A DNA stretch of 64,000 nt. Origin: an uncultured Mucilaginibacter sp. (lineage in GTDB: Bacteria > Bacteroidota > Bacteroidia > Sphingobacteriales > Sphingobacteriaceae). Numbering within the stretch: the stretch's first letter is position 1; every line of letters starts with the position of its first letter. Shown here in pieces: positions 1 through 10,050 of this stretch. The notes under the pieces are model-generated. The model ran no database searches. It worked only from the letters and a program-made list of their open reading frames with translations, and was not told where the DNA came from. Location: positions 77,740 through 141,739 of the forward strand of contig NZ_CAMLHX010000003.1 of the NCBI RefSeq assembly GCF_946479965.1, given 5' to 3'. Position numbers and translations under genes: made by a program.

Positions 1-236
1 TTGTAGCCTTTATGGCTCAGCAACTGATGAAATAAAACAGGATAACACACATCAGCAGCCGAAAATATTGTTCCACCAAATATTGACCGGTTATAATTAC
101 TGTTAAAGGCACTCTTACTGATCTTCATCTGTAATCCGGTGAAATTCTTATCGATATCTACAACCCATATTCGTTGAAAAAAAAGAGGCGGATAAAACCG
201 CAATGCCCACTTTAACAGGCCGGCCGAGACTAACAT
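1..236 (-). CDS. DUF4442 (hotdog thioesterase-like) protein, 5' part only
   Basis: Reading the reverse strand from an ATG at 236 gives an open frame that runs off the left edge of the window, so only about the first 78 residues are present. They include a PPLFFQRIW stretch near residue 16 and the segment NRSIFGGTIFSAAD, which I recognise as typical of DUF4442 proteins. That family is thought to adopt a hotdog thioesterase fold; substrate is unknown. An in-frame TAA lies a short way upstream, which supports the chosen start. The family call is from memory of the sequence pattern. Confidence 0.65.
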   Translation of the reverse strand, partial: MLVSAGLLKWALRFYPPLFFQRIWVVDIDKNFTGLQMKISKSAFNSNYNRSIFGGTIFSAADVCYPVLFHQLLSHKGY

Positions 237-357
237 TACAGCTAAATATGCAAAAAAATATGTTTAAACTAACAAAATTATAAAATGCCAAACAATAAAT
301 TTAAGGAGCGGTTATCTATTTAGTTGATTAATTGATAATTGTAAAAACTGAAATCCT

Positions 358-543
358 ATGAAAAAGCAAATCTTAAGTTTCGCATTCGTCGCGGCACTGA
401 TCGGGTCAATTGCAGCGGGCTGCAGTTCCGTTAATGAAACAGTTGGCTCAGATACCACGGCTGTAGATAGCCCATCAACGACTGCACCGCGCGATACGGT
501 GGTAAAAACTGATACAGCCAAGCGCGATACAGTAAAGCCTTAA
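358..543 (+). CDS. small lipoprotein of unknown function
   Basis: A 61-residue protein with a charged MKKQ start, a hydrophobic segment to about residue 20 and a lipobox IAAGC with Cys22, so it should be a lipid-anchored envelope protein. The mature part is only about 40 residues, rich in Thr, Asp and Ser, with imperfect DTVVKTDTAKRDTVK repeats, and is probably unstructured. It stands alone and is convergent with the TPR gene downstream. A 14-bp hairpin separates the two. No function can be inferred. Confidence 0.7.
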   Translation: MKKQILSFAFVAALIGSIAAGCSSVNETVGSDTTAVDSPSTTAPRDTVVKTDTAKRDTVKP

Positions 544-607
544 TTCCTCCCTTTAACACATGATTTAATTATTCTCATAATTAACATTATGTTAAGTAAC
601 TAATTCT

Positions 608-641
608 TTTTAAAGCCTGCAAAATACTGCAGGCTTTAAAA
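608..641. terminator. Bidirectional hairpin between convergent genes
   Basis: A perfect 14-bp stem (TTTTAAAGCCTGCA at 608-621, complement at 628-641) with a six-base loop lies between the lipoprotein and the TPR gene, which converge. The AT-rich ends of the stem could act as the U-tract on either strand, so I read it as a shared terminator. Confidence 0.6.
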
Positions 642-656
642 TATCAGGCTACTTCT

Positions 657-1922
657 CTATTTTTTAGTTTCCAGCTCGTCAATCTTTTTTTGTATCTCAT
701 TAGCCTTTGCAGCATTCTGAACACCTATATAGTAGGTCTTTAAATTCTTCCAGGCATCAACCGTGTTAGGCTGCAGTTCAGTGGCTTTTTCTAAATACGG
801 TTTTGCAGCATCAAACTGTGCTTTTGATTTTACCAGAGCAGCATCGTACTCTTTTTGTTTGGCGGCAGGCAATTGCTGCGCAGCATTATAAGTATCAATA
901 GCCGGGTTTAAAATAACATAACCTATATTTAAAACCGCATCAAAATAATTTGGATCTATCTCAATAGCTTTTTTATACATTTCCGCAGCTTTCTCATAAT
1001 TTCCTGCTTTTTCTTTTTGAAGTGCTGCAATTGTGGCGGCATCTTTAGTTTTAGAAATTTTTACCGCATTAACGTCAGCTGCCTGGCTGTAAGTTAAACC
1101 CGCATACATGTATAGGGTTTTGTTCTTCGGGTCATTACTAATAGCAGCTATAATTTTGTCAAGCACCTGTTGTACTTTTCCTGTTTGCAAAGAAATTTCT
1201 ATTTCTCTTTTACGCAGGTCAGTGTTCGTAGGAAATTTTTGAACAGCTTCTGAAGCAATATTTAAAGCGTTAGTCGTGTCTTTTTCCATTAAATAAATCG
1301 AAGACAGATCAAGATATACTTTGTCTTTCTCAGAGAAATTGGTGCCTATCAACTTTTTATATTGATCAATAGCTGCCTTGTAGTTTTTAGCAGCAGCTGC
1401 TGAAATACCGGCATAGTAAATCGAAGAGGTATCGCCTTTTGCATATGTTTGAGCTGCCTCAAAAGCTTTATACGCATCATCGTACTTTTTCTCCCTGTAA
1501 AAAATGACACCTGCATTCATCTTGCTTTGTGCCAGTGCAGATTCGGCAGACGTTATAAATTTTTCGTTTTCTTTTTTTGTGTCCAGCGCTTTTGCCTTAA
1601 CAAGAGCCTCTTCTGCAGCACCATAAATAGGTGCTGATGTAGATTCTATGCTGTCGGCCATAGCGGTATGAGCGTAAATAACCGCTCTCAAAGCATAAGT
1701 TTCTGGTAATGTTGATGTTTTTTCGTTTTGTGAGGCTTTATCAATAGCTATTTTAGCTTTGCTAAGCGTGCTTTTGACCAAGGGCCCGTTGTTTGCGGCT
1801 CTCAGGGCGTCATATGTTTCAAATGCACTTTTTGCATTTGAAAGTTCGCCTTTTTGTGCAAATACCGGTGCTGCAAATAAAATCGCAAGGCCGGTGCTAA
1901 CAAATAAATTTCTTATTTTCAT
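657..1922 (-). CDS. secreted tetratricopeptide repeat protein
   Basis: 421 residues with an N-terminal signal peptide (about 1-22, ending FAQ). The body is alanine- and lysine-rich and helical, with several TPR-like units; the clearest is near residues 320-350 (YEKAAEMYKKAIEIDPNYFDAV). TPR proteins are protein-interaction scaffolds and no catalytic motif is seen. It is the last gene of the minus-strand gyrA operon, starting 8 nt after the stop of the other TPR gene, and the two look like distant paralogues. The role is probably periplasmic, but the partner is unknown. Confidence 0.8.
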   Translation of the reverse strand: MKIRNLFVSTGLAILFAAPVFAQKGELSNAKSAFETYDALRAANNGPLVKSTLSKAKIAIDKASQNEKTSTLPETYALRAVIYAHTAMADSIESTSAPIYGAAEEALVKAKALDTKKENEKFITSAESALAQSKMNAGVIFYREKKYDDAYKAFEAAQTYAKGDTSSIYYAGISAAAAKNYKAAIDQYKKLIGTNFSEKDKVYLDLSSIYLMEKDTTNALNIASEAVQKFPTNTDLRKREIEISLQTGKVQQVLDKIIAAISNDPKNKTLYMYAGLTYSQAADVNAVKISKTKDAATIAALQKEKAGNYEKAAEMYKKAIEIDPNYFDAVLNIGYVILNPAIDTYNAAQQLPAAKQKEYDAALVKSKAQFDAAKPYLEKATELQPNTVDAWKNLKTYYIGVQNAAKANEIQKKIDELETKK

Positions 1923-1930
1923 TTTAGTTA

Positions 1931-3046
1931 CTAATTGGTTAACTGTTTTAATTTATTGTTTATTTTATCTAATTGGGTTCTATTTCTCGTTTGCTTGTAT
2001 AACAAGCGTAGTACATCTAAACAACTTACGTTATTCGGTGCAATTTCATTCGCTTTTTCCAGCCACATTGCCGCGTAAGCTATTTTTTCGCCCTCTCTCC
2101 CATCTCCCTTAGTACTCTGTTTTAAATAAAGCAGGCCCAGGTTAAAAGTGGCATCATATGCTGCACTGTTCAATTCAACGGCTTTAAGGTATAATTGTTC
2201 AGCTTTATCGTACTTTCCTAATCTGTCAAAGCAATTTGCTGCAATAAACACAATATCAGGGTTATTTCGATTAATATCAAGCAAACCGGGTAATAATGGC
2301 TCTAACGAGGCATAATCCTGTTTATTGTTGTAAATATTAGCGGCATCAAGCAACAGAAAACTATTTTCGGGCAATTTCTTTCTGAAACGTTCTAGTAATT
2401 TTATCGCCTTAGCGGTATCACCCACTGCTTTGTAAACTGCCGAGGCCGCCTCTACATGATCGGCCCACAGGCCTTCAGAATCAGGGAGTTTATCATAAAA
2501 ACTTGCAGCTGCAGGTAAATTCCCCAAGCCTGCGTTTACATAGGCCAGGTACGCATCAAGTGGTTTAAAATCCGGCGCAAACTTTTTAGCCATCAGAAAC
2601 TGGCGTTGAGCATTAACAATATCTGATTTTACAAGTTGATTAAATCCGCTTCGTATATGAACATTAGCAAGGCAGGTATTTGCAAATGCCAGATCTTTTT
2701 CAAACTCACCCTTTTTTTTACGGCTCTCGTTCAACTTATCAATTAACCGCGTGGTTTTAGCTAACAGATTGGGTGGCTGATTAAGTGAATTAAGCGAATC
2801 AACATATAAAATTGAGCTGTTTACAACGGCTAGATATACGTTCTTTTCAAAATTGGTCGAATCGTTGTTAACCGCAAATAAACTATCAATTGATTTTTTA
2901 GCTGCCGCAAGATATTTTATCTCTTTGTGGTCTTTATAACGGGCAAGGCTGTTTACCACACCCTTTAGCACTTCCGACTGGCAAAAGGCATGGGGTGTGA
3001 CGAACATTATCAGTAAAACCGAAAAAGTGATTTTACGAATCCTCAT
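1931..3046 (-). CDS. secreted tetratricopeptide repeat protein
   Basis: 371 residues, signal peptide about 1-22 (ending FCQ), followed by helical repeats. A good TPR unit lies near residues 280-310 (YDKAEQLYLKAVELNSAAYDATFNLGLLYL). It lies 5 nt downstream of gyrA and 8 nt upstream of the second TPR gene, so all three are probably co-transcribed. The link to DNA gyrase is positional only; the signal peptide puts this product outside the cytoplasm. No enzymatic residues are visible. Confidence 0.8.
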   Translation of the reverse strand: MRIRKITFSVLLIMFVTPHAFCQSEVLKGVVNSLARYKDHKEIKYLAAAKKSIDSLFAVNNDSTNFEKNVYLAVVNSSILYVDSLNSLNQPPNLLAKTTRLIDKLNESRKKKGEFEKDLAFANTCLANVHIRSGFNQLVKSDIVNAQRQFLMAKKFAPDFKPLDAYLAYVNAGLGNLPAAASFYDKLPDSEGLWADHVEAASAVYKAVGDTAKAIKLLERFRKKLPENSFLLLDAANIYNNKQDYASLEPLLPGLLDINRNNPDIVFIAANCFDRLGKYDKAEQLYLKAVELNSAAYDATFNLGLLYLKQSTKGDGREGEKIAYAAMWLEKANEIAPNNVSCLDVLRLLYKQTRNRTQLDKINNKLKQLTN

Positions 3047-3051
3047 TCTAT

Positions 3052-5625
3052 TTATTCCGTTACTTCGCCGGGGTTATCATTGTTATCAACAGCACCTTCC
3101 CCTGTATTGTTTTCGCCTGCGTCGCTTGCTTCAGCATTTTCGATCTCGTCATCTTCATCATGCTCTATTTTAGCAACCGAAGCAATTTCATCATTTCCTT
3201 TAAGTGTAATTAATCTAACACCTTGCGTAGCGCGGCCCATTACTCTTAATTCACTAACGGCTATGCGTATTATAATACCTGATTTATTGATGATCATCAG
3301 ATCTTCAGTATCAGTAACGCCTTTTATTGCAACCAGATCGCCGGTTTTATCTGTAACGTTAAGTGTTTTTACACCTTTACCGCCACGGTTGGTAACACGG
3401 TAATCATCAATATCAGTACGTTTGCCGTAGCCTTTTTCTGATACCACCAATACCGTTGTTTCAGGGTTATCAATACTGATCATGCCTACAACTTCGTCTT
3501 TCTCACCATCTAAAGTAATACCCCTCACTCCTGTCGCGGTACGTCCCATCGGTCTTACTGTCGATTCGTTAAAGCGTATAGCACGGCCAGATTTAAGCGC
3601 CATTACAATCTCGCTGGTGCCGCTGGTTAAGTTAGCTTCTAATAATGAGTCGCCTTCGTTTACGTTAATGGCGTTAATGCCATTTGCTCTTGGGCGTGAG
3701 TAAGCCTCTAACGATGTTTTTTTGATAACACCTTTACGGGTACACATAATAATGAAGTTATTTTCCAGATAATCTTTATCTTTCAAATTCACCACTTTTA
3801 TGTACGCCTTTATTTTTTGTTCTTTAGGGATGTTGATAATGTTTTGGATAGCACGTCCTTTTGATGTACGCGATCCTTCAGGTATTTCAAATACACGCAA
3901 CCAGAAACATTGACCCTGCTCTGTAAAGAACAGCATGTAGTTATGGTTTGATGCTATAAGCAGGTGTTCAATAAAATCCTCATCGCGGCTGTTACTGCCT
4001 AATGATCCTTTGCCACCCCTGCCCTGCCTGCGGTACTCGGTTAACGGTGTGCGTTTTATATAACCTTCGTGCGATATGGTTATTACAACGTCCTCATCTT
4101 CAATAAAGTCTTCCGACTGCATTTCGGCCGATGAGTGAACTATCTCAGTTTTACGCTCGTCGCCGTATTTTTCTTTTATCTCTAACAACTCATCTTTGAT
4201 GATCTGCATACGCAAACCTTCATCGTTTAGTATGGTATTCAGGTGGGCTATCAACTTCATTAAGCCCTCGTATTCATCTTTGATCTTATCACGCTCAAGG
4301 CCGGTTAACCTGCGCAACGTCATATCCAATATGGCGCGGGCCTGCAGATCAGAAAGTCCAAATTGGCTTATCAAGCCTTCGCGGGCCTCGTCAGGTGTTT
4401 GCGATGCACGGATAAGTTTAATAACTTCATCCAGGTGATCCAGCGCTATTAATAAACCTTCTAATATATGGGCACGTTTTTCAGCTTCAGCTAACTCAAA
4501 TTTGGTACGCCTAACCACTACCTCGTGTCTGTGCTCAACAAAATGATGGATCAGATCCCTCAAATTAAGCATCATAGGCCGCCCATGAACAAGCGCTATA
4601 TTATTTACGCTGAACGACGTTTGCAGTGAGGTATATTTAAACAAATTGTTTAAAACAATAGCAGCATTTGCATCACGACGGATCTCATAAACTATACGGA
4701 TACCTTCGCGGTTTGATTCATCACGAATTGCAGATATACCTTCCAGCTTCTTTTCGTTAACAAGGTCGGCAGTACGCTCAATCATGTTGGCTTTATTTAC
4801 CTGGTAAGGTATCTCGCTAACAATAATGCGCTCGCGATCGCCGCCACCATAAGTTTCGATTTCTGCACGGGCACGTATTACCACACGACCACGACCTGTT
4901 TCCAGCGCTTCGCGGGGACCCTCGGTGCCATAAATTATAGCGCCTGTAGGAAAATCCGGGCCTTTTACATATTGCAACAGTTCGCTTATTTCTATGTTCC
5001 TGTTGTCTATTAAAGCTATAGTGGCATCAATAATTTCTGACAGGTTGTGCGGTGCCATGTTAGTGGCCATACCTACCGCGATACCTGACGCACCGTTAAC
5101 CAACAGGTTAGGGAATTTTGCTGGTAAAACGGTCGGCTCTTCTAACGAGTCGTCAAAATTGAGCTGAAAGTCAATGGTGTCTTTGTTTATATCAGCCAAC
5201 ATCTCTTCGGCCATCTTCTCTAACCTTGCCTCGGTATAACGCATTGCCGCAGGGTTATCACCGTCAATGGTGCCGTAGTTACCCTGGCCCTCAACCAGAG
5301 GGTAGCGAAGGCTAAAGTCCTGTGCCATACGTACCATGGTATCATACACAGACGAGTCGCCGTGCGGGTGATATTTACCCATTACCTCACCCACAATACG
5401 GGCCGATTTTTTGTAGGGCTTATTGTTGTTAAGGCCCAGGTCAAGCATGCCGAAAAGCACGCGCCTGTGTACCGGCTTTAAGCCATCGCGTACATCAGGT
5501 AGGGCTCTTGATACGATAACCGACATTGAATAATCAATGTACGCCGATCGCATTTCTTCATCAATATTTATCGAAATTATTTTGTCTTCTTGATTGTTAT
5601 TATCGTTCTCTGTTCCTTCAGCCAT
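3052..5625 (-). CDS. gyrA: DNA gyrase subunit A
   Basis: The 857-residue protein is full length for GyrA, the breakage-reunion subunit of the type II topoisomerase that supercoils DNA. The winged-helix/tower region occupies roughly residues 20-510 and the C-terminal beta-pinwheel 520-830, the latter with a GRGGKG-type GyrA box near residue 560. The catalytic tyrosine is Tyr130 ([10 protein letters not shown]). The quinolone-resistance region reads [10 protein letters not shown], keeping Ser91 and Asp95 at the positions of E. coli Ser83 and Asp87, so no classical resistance change is seen. The C-terminal tail is acidic and Asn-rich. It heads the operon with two TPR genes. Confidence 0.98.
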   Translation of the reverse strand: MAEGTENDNNNQEDKIISINIDEEMRSAYIDYSMSVIVSRALPDVRDGLKPVHRRVLFGMLDLGLNNNKPYKKSARIVGEVMGKYHPHGDSSVYDTMVRMAQDFSLRYPLVEGQGNYGTIDGDNPAAMRYTEARLEKMAEEMLADINKDTIDFQLNFDDSLEEPTVLPAKFPNLLVNGASGIAVGMATNMAPHNLSEIIDATIALIDNRNIEISELLQYVKGPDFPTGAIIYGTEGPREALETGRGRVVIRARAEIETYGGGDRERIIVSEIPYQVNKANMIERTADLVNEKKLEGISAIRDESNREGIRIVYEIRRDANAAIVLNNLFKYTSLQTSFSVNNIALVHGRPMMLNLRDLIHHFVEHRHEVVVRRTKFELAEAEKRAHILEGLLIALDHLDEVIKLIRASQTPDEAREGLISQFGLSDLQARAILDMTLRRLTGLERDKIKDEYEGLMKLIAHLNTILNDEGLRMQIIKDELLEIKEKYGDERKTEIVHSSAEMQSEDFIEDEDVVITISHEGYIKRTPLTEYRRQGRGGKGSLGSNSRDEDFIEHLLIASNHNYMLFFTEQGQCFWLRVFEIPEGSRTSKGRAIQNIINIPKEQKIKAYIKVVNLKDKDYLENNFIIMCTRKGVIKKTSLEAYSRPRANGINAINVNEGDSLLEANLTSGTSEIVMALKSGRAIRFNESTVRPMGRTATGVRGITLDGEKDEVVGMISIDNPETTVLVVSEKGYGKRTDIDDYRVTNRGGKGVKTLNVTDKTGDLVAIKGVTDTEDLMIINKSGIIIRIAVSELRVMGRATQGVRLITLKGNDEIASVAKIEHDEDDEIENAEASDAGENNTGEGAVDNNDNPGEVTE

Positions 5626-5766
5626 TTTATTTTGTTAGAAAGTTTCTTCAATAAATTTAGGGTGCGTAGCACGGTTTTTCATACGACCTGCGAAGTTAAG
5701 AAAATAGTTGGTTTATCTCATCCAAATTAGTAACAAATTAGGTGTATAAACGGGCGTTTACCTAAT

Positions 5767-6162
5767 CTATTTTACTTTTTTCCAATAGTCCTCAACTTCT
5801 ATTCCGTTGGGTAATTTACCCTTTAAAAAAAGCGTATCGTTTTTTATGGTATAACGGTAGCGGATGATCTTTCCTGTTAATACTGAGGGCTCTAAACTGT
5901 AGGTTTGTGTTTCAAAACACGAATCTTTTTTAAGCGAATAGCCGCCTGCTTCGTACCTTACTGGCTTCTCCCCTTTTTCCAGCAAAAAAGCCTCAAATTT
6001 ATCTTTGGTATATTTTCTTTGTTGTGAAAATCCATCGGGAGCAGCATAAAATTTTCCTTTGCTTATGCCACCCGCATATTGCCATGTACCTTTTAGGGAA
6101 GATACCTGCGCAAACGAAGAAAAGATGAGCAAGGCTGCAACTACATAGATCAGCTTTTTCAT
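5767..6162 (-). CDS. small secreted protein of unknown function
   Basis: 131 residues with a signal peptide (MKKLIYVVAALLIFSSFA). The remainder alternates short beta-like segments (LKGTWQYAGG, IRYRYTIKNDTLFLKG) and ends EVEDYWKKVK, which suggests a small beta-barrel or lipocalin-like fold of the kind common in Bacteroidota. The start codon lies immediately after the hemF stop (TAGTATG), so it is probably translated with hemF. I cannot assign a function. No metal or catalytic motif is obvious. Confidence 0.7.
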   Translation of the reverse strand: MKKLIYVVAALLIFSSFAQVSSLKGTWQYAGGISKGKFYAAPDGFSQQRKYTKDKFEAFLLEKGEKPVRYEAGGYSLKKDSCFETQTYSLEPSVLTGKIIRYRYTIKNDTLFLKGKLPNGIEVEDYWKKVK

Positions 6163-6163
6163 A

Positions 6164-7081
6164 CTACACCCAGTTTATTCCTTTTTTTAGCAGTGAAAGA
6201 GTTTTCTCTTCATCGCTGCCGGTTTCGGCCTGATAATTATAAACCCACTTTGCAGTTGGTGGCAAGCTCATTAAAATTGATTCTATACGACCATTAGTTT
6301 CCAATCCAAATTTTGTGCCTGCATCATACACCAGGTTAAATTCAGCATACCTGCTGCGGCGCAGGGATTGCCATAACTGTTGTTGTTCGCTATAAAGTTC
6401 ATTTCGATGGCGGTTAACTAATTCCGAATAAATTGGCGCAAAAGCCCGGCCCAACGCCTTTGAAAATTCAAAGATGGTCTCCAGACGTATATGTTCATTA
6501 TCTACAAGCTTATCATAAAATATACCGCCTATGCCGCGTGTCTCCTCCCGATGTTTTATGTAGAAGTAATCGTCGGCCCAGGTTTTAAAACGGGTATAAA
6601 AGTCGGCATTGAATTTGTCGCAAACGGCTTTTAGCGATTGATGAAAAAAACGCGCGTCATTCTCAAAAACGTAATGTGGTGTAAGATCAATTCCACCTCC
6701 AAACCAGCGCACTGGGTCTGCCCCGTCCATTGTTGATGGCATTTCAAAGTACCGTATATTCATGTGGATGATAGGTACCAGCGGGTGATTAGGATGGATC
6801 ACTATAGATACGCCGGTAGCGAAAAAATTATCGCTATCAACCTTAAGCGCTTTTTTCATCACCTCGGGTAGATTGCCGTAAACAGCAGAAAAATTGACGC
6901 CGCCTTTTTCGAGAATGTTTCCGTTTTGAATAACCCGCGTGCGGCCACCGCCGCCACCTTCGCGCTCCCAAATCTCTTCCTCAAATTTGCTCTTTCCATC
7001 TAAACCTTCAAGCGCCAGGCATATTTCGTCCTGAATTGCCTGATAGTCGGCCGTTATCTGTTCCTTAGTAATCATCGGCAC
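6164..7081 (-). CDS. hemF: oxygen-dependent coproporphyrinogen III oxidase
   Basis: 305 residues, the normal length for HemF. The enzyme uses O2 to decarboxylate two propionates of coproporphyrinogen III to the vinyl groups of protoporphyrinogen IX in haem synthesis; it is cytosolic. Family hallmarks are the RVIQNGNILEKGGVNFS segment near residue 50, GGGIDLTPHY near 128 and KHREETRGIGGIFYD near 175. Met1 and Met3 are both possible starts, and Met3 gives the more usual N-terminus. The small secreted-protein gene follows directly. The requirement for O2 suggests an aerobic lifestyle. Confidence 0.95.
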   Translation of the reverse strand: MPMITKEQITADYQAIQDEICLALEGLDGKSKFEEEIWEREGGGGGRTRVIQNGNILEKGGVNFSAVYGNLPEVMKKALKVDSDNFFATGVSIVIHPNHPLVPIIHMNIRYFEMPSTMDGADPVRWFGGGIDLTPHYVFENDARFFHQSLKAVCDKFNADFYTRFKTWADDYFYIKHREETRGIGGIFYDKLVDNEHIRLETIFEFSKALGRAFAPIYSELVNRHRNELYSEQQQLWQSLRRSRYAEFNLVYDAGTKFGLETNGRIESILMSLPPTAKWVYNYQAETGSDEEKTLSLLKKGINWV

Positions 7082-7128
7082 AAAAATGCGGTTATTTTGC
7101 TAGAGACGCAAAACTTTGTAGATGGCAA

Positions 7129-8370
7129 TTATATATCTTCCTCGATATAATTTAAATCCTTACCAAAAGTTTCTTTAAGCTGACTCAATGAAAATAATGA
7201 CAAGGCGGTAAGAATACCCATCATGATATAAGCTGCGCTGATCATGCCGTAATTGCCCTTAAAGTAAACAAAAGCCCAGGTAATTGGGATAAGTGCCCCG
7301 CGTACAAAATTAGGAACTGTGGTGGTGACAGTTGCCCGCAGATTAGTACCAAACTGCTCGGATGCAATAGTAACAAAGGTGGCCCAGTATCCAACGGTGC
7401 ATCCCATAAAGAAACAGATCCAAACAAATTGTGAGCTATCCAGACCTGACGACGTTAAGTAAATTACAACACTTACTATTGATATCAACAAAAATACCAG
7501 CATAGTAAGTCGTCTGGAGCGTGTTGCCTGCGCCAATAAACCTGCAGCCACGTCTCCTACCGATATGCCAATATAGGTATATAAAATCCCGTCGCCGGCA
7601 CTAAGTGCTTCTTTTGCATGCAGTGCTATACCAAACTCAGGTGATAGCGTAACCAATATACCAACAACAAACCACAATGGCGCGCCTAATAATATGCAGT
7701 ATAAATATTTAAGAAATCGCTCGCGATTGGTGAATAAACTGAAGAAATTGCCTCTGGAAACACTACTTTTTTCTGCCTGCTTAAACATACCCGATTCAAA
7801 AGTGCCTGCACGAAGCAACAATAATAATATACCTAAACCACCGCCAACAAAATATGCATTGCGCCAGCCAAAATGTTTAGCCACTACATTAGCCAGCACA
7901 GCGCCAAAAAGACCAACAACAGCAACTATCATTGTGCCATAGCCGCGTTTTTCTTTACTCATGGTCTCGCTAACCAATGTTATACCAGCGCCCAGTTCTC
8001 CCGCCAAGCCAATCCCCGCAAAAAAACGAATGGCGGCGTATGTATTAACATCCTGAACAAAGCCATTAGCAAAATTGGCTACAGAGTATAATAATATAGA
8101 CCCGAACAGAACTTTTATGCGCCCGAGTTTATCGCCAACAATACCCCAAATTATACCACCTAACAACAGACCGAACATTTGAACATTAATGATAAATGTT
8201 CCGCTTGCGAATACCTCATCTTTTGTAAGGACGCCGATATCATTTAGACTTTTTACCCTTACTATGGAAAAAATTAGCAGATCGTATATATCAACAAAGT
8301 AGCCCAGGGCGGCTACAATTACTAAAAAAATAACATTACGATTAGATTGTGCCGCGGTGGTGGTGGTCAT
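7129..8370 (-). CDS. MFS transporter (sugar-acid/metabolite type)
   Basis: 413 residues with about 12 hydrophobic segments. The MFS signature between TM2 and TM3 is present (GIVGDKLGRIKVL, about residue 75-87). A second conserved stretch, AGIGLAGELGAGITLVSE near 117-134, resembles the metabolite:H+ symporter branch. The product should be an inner-membrane secondary transporter; the substrate cannot be read from the sequence. It is transcribed in the same direction as hemF, 48 nt upstream of it, but no functional link is evident. Confidence 0.85.
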   Translation of the reverse strand: MTTTTAAQSNRNVIFLVIVAALGYFVDIYDLLIFSIVRVKSLNDIGVLTKDEVFASGTFIINVQMFGLLLGGIIWGIVGDKLGRIKVLFGSILLYSVANFANGFVQDVNTYAAIRFFAGIGLAGELGAGITLVSETMSKEKRGYGTMIVAVVGLFGAVLANVVAKHFGWRNAYFVGGGLGILLLLLRAGTFESGMFKQAEKSSVSRGNFFSLFTNRERFLKYLYCILLGAPLWFVVGILVTLSPEFGIALHAKEALSAGDGILYTYIGISVGDVAAGLLAQATRSRRLTMLVFLLISIVSVVIYLTSSGLDSSQFVWICFFMGCTVGYWATFVTIASEQFGTNLRATVTTTVPNFVRGALIPITWAFVYFKGNYGMISAAYIMMGILTALSLFSLSQLKETFGKDLNYIEEDI

Positions 8371-8440
8371 ATATAATTGCGATAATTAGCTGCGCTAATG
8401 TAGTGGAATTTGTAAAGTATTTAAATTTACAAGACAAAAA

Positions 8441-8466
8441 AAAACCTCTGCGTTAACAGAGGTTTT
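8441..8466 (-). terminator. Rho-independent terminator of the cold-shock gene
   Basis: A perfect 10-bp stem (AAAACCTCTG / CAGAGGTTTT) with loop CGTTAA. On the minus strand the stem is followed by a long T-run, as expected for a terminator just after the csp stop at 8484. The other strand also ends in T's, so it may work in both directions. Confidence 0.85.
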
Positions 8467-8483
8467 TTGTAAGCAACAGTAAA

Positions 8484-8681
8484 TTAGATCTTTTTTACGT
8501 TTACCGCCTGCAATCCTTTTCTTCCTTCTTCCACATCGTATTCTACGCTGTCGTTATCTTTGATAGCATTTACGCCGCCTTGTACATCTTTAAAGTGCAC
8601 AAAAAGATCTTTACCGTCATCAGTGATAATAAAGCCGTAACCTTTTTGTGTGTTAAACCATTTTACTTTTCCAGTTTTCAT
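8484..8681 (-). CDS. cold-shock domain protein
   Basis: 65 residues, a single cold-shock domain. RNP1 is KGYGFI (residues 13-18) and RNP2 is LFVHF (26-30); the protein starts KTGKVKWFN as in CspA homologues. It should bind single-stranded RNA or DNA as a nucleic-acid chaperone in the cytoplasm. The 141-bp gap upstream, before the peroxiredoxin stop, could hold a 5' leader of the kind that regulates csp genes, but I see no defined structure. It has its own strong terminator, so it is probably monocistronic. Confidence 0.95.
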   Translation of the reverse strand: MKTGKVKWFNTQKGYGFIITDDGKDLFVHFKDVQGGVNAIKDNDSVEYDVEEGRKGLQAVNVKKI

Positions 8682-8822
8682 AATTAAGTTATCGTATTAA
8701 AAAAAATTAACTTGTAAGATATATAACTAACCCTAACTGAATTACAAATGGTATTAATAATCAGTGGAATAACTATACGCTGTTTTTTCAAATATAATAA
8801 AATAATTACTTAAGCAAATAAT

Positions 8823-9458
8823 TTATTTATTAGGTTGTGGTGTCATTCGCAGGTAAGGTTTAACCTCGCGGAAACCTTTAGGGAACTTAGCCGGGATGTC
8901 CTCAGTTTTAATAGCCGGCACTACTACCACGTCCTCGCCGTCTTTCCAGTTGGCAGGTGTGGCAACGCTATGGTATGCAGTTAGTTGTAATGAATCTATA
9001 ACACGCAAAATTTCCTGGAAATTACGCCCTGTTGAAGCCGGATAAGTGATGATCAGCTTAACCGCTTTATCAGGTCCAATAATAAACAATGAACGTACAG
9101 TAGCATTTACAGATGCATTCGGGTGGATCATATCATAAGCCTCGGCAATTTTACGGTCCTCATCGGCCACTATAGGGAAATCAACCTCAACGCCTTGTGT
9201 TTCGTTAATGTCTTTTATCCAGCCCTTGTGCGATTCAACAGAGTCAACACTCAGCGCCAGTACTTTTACATTACGTTTGGCAAACTCGTCTTTAAGTGCC
9301 GCTGTTGCGCCCAATTCGGTAGTACATACAGGCGTGTAATCTGCCGGGTGCGAAAACAATACACCCCAGCCATCGCCAAGGTATTCATATAAGTCTATCT
9401 CTCCTACTGAGGTTTGTGCTTGAAAATTTGGGGCTTTGTCGCCTAATCTTAAACTCAT
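8823..9458 (-). CDS. 1-Cys peroxiredoxin (Prx6 type)
   Basis: 211 residues, typical of Prx6-type peroxiredoxins, which reduce H2O2 and organic hydroperoxides. The peroxidatic cysteine is Cys45 in HPADYTPVCTTELG. The C-terminal half carries the conserved RSLFIIGPDKAVKLI and TPANWKDGEDVVV segments. No resolving-cysteine motif is seen. It is divergent from the six-gene array, with a 215-bp shared upstream region. On the minus strand, TAACTTTA about 40 nt before the start resembles a -7 box. Confidence 0.93.
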   Translation of the reverse strand: MSLRLGDKAPNFQAQTSVGEIDLYEYLGDGWGVLFSHPADYTPVCTTELGATAALKDEFAKRNVKVLALSVDSVESHKGWIKDINETQGVEVDFPIVADEDRKIAEAYDMIHPNASVNATVRSLFIIGPDKAVKLIITYPASTGRNFQEILRVIDSLQLTAYHSVATPANWKDGEDVVVVPAIKTEDIPAKFPKGFREVKPYLRMTPQPNK

Positions 9459-9610
9459 GATTTTATAATTTAGATGTGTTGATAAATATCAAAATAAAGT
9501 TACAGCGATTGTTTAAATAAACAAGAAAAAAATCTACTATTTACATAGACATTACATGTTTTATTTTTAATTGTATAAACAACACTTGCGCGGCAACTTT
9601 TTAGTTACAT

Positions 9611-9642
9611 GTTGTTTGTAAAACAAATACGCCCTATCTTTA
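9611..9642 (+). promoter_or_regulatory. Candidate promoter of the six-paralogue array
   Basis: TATCTTTA at 9635-9642 differs in one base from the Bacteroidota -7 consensus TAnnTTTG. GTTG at 9611-9614 lies 20 bases upstream, matching the -33 spacing. It is 31 bp before the first gene of the array and is the only such pair I see in this intergenic region. Confidence 0.4.
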
Positions 9643-9673
9643 TTTTTACAATTACATTAATAAACCGAAAAAA

Positions 9674-10033
9674 ATGAAAAAAGTATTATTAGTATGCGCC
9701 TTAGCGTTAGGCGTTACTGCGGCAAGTTTTGCCCAAGGCCCGGGTAGAAGAACACCGGAACAGCAGGTTGAGGCTTTAAAAACTTCACTTACCGGATTAA
9801 CTGATGCTCAGTCAGCAAAATTACTTGTTATTTACCAGGCACGTGCAAAAAGCATGGACAGCTTAAGAACAGCTGTTGGAGATGATATGCAATCCATGTT
9901 CCCTAAAATGACTCCTATAACAGCTACTTACAATGCAAAAGTTAAAGCTGTTTTAACCCCGGAACAAGCTACTGCTTTCCAAAAACAAGTTGATGCTCAA
10001 GCCGAGGCAATGCGTCAAAGAATGGGTAACTAA
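9674..10033 (+). CDS. small secreted protein, array copy 1 (Spy/LTxxQ-like)
   Basis: 119 residues. Signal peptide MKKVLLVCALALGVTAASFAQ, then RRTPEQQVEALK, a predicted two- or three-helix body with LTDAQSAKL near residue 45, and a terminal LTPEQATAFQKQ near 98. The L-T-x-x-Q phrases resemble the repeats of Spy/CpxP periplasmic chaperones, but the resemblance is short and the function is inferred. First of six tandem homologues spaced 15-33 nt apart. It is closest to copy 6, sharing the SLRT segment and the TAxYNAKxKAVLTPEQAT phrase. Confidence 0.8.
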   Translation: MKKVLLVCALALGVTAASFAQGPGRRTPEQQVEALKTSLTGLTDAQSAKLLVIYQARAKSMDSLRTAVGDDMQSMFPKMTPITATYNAKVKAVLTPEQATAFQKQVDAQAEAMRQRMGN

Positions 10034-10050
10034 TTAATAGAAGATAAAAA

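Noticed and set aside
3052..5625. Quinolone-resistance change in GyrA
   Set aside because: Ser91 and Asp95 (E. coli 83 and 87) are the usual susceptible residues.
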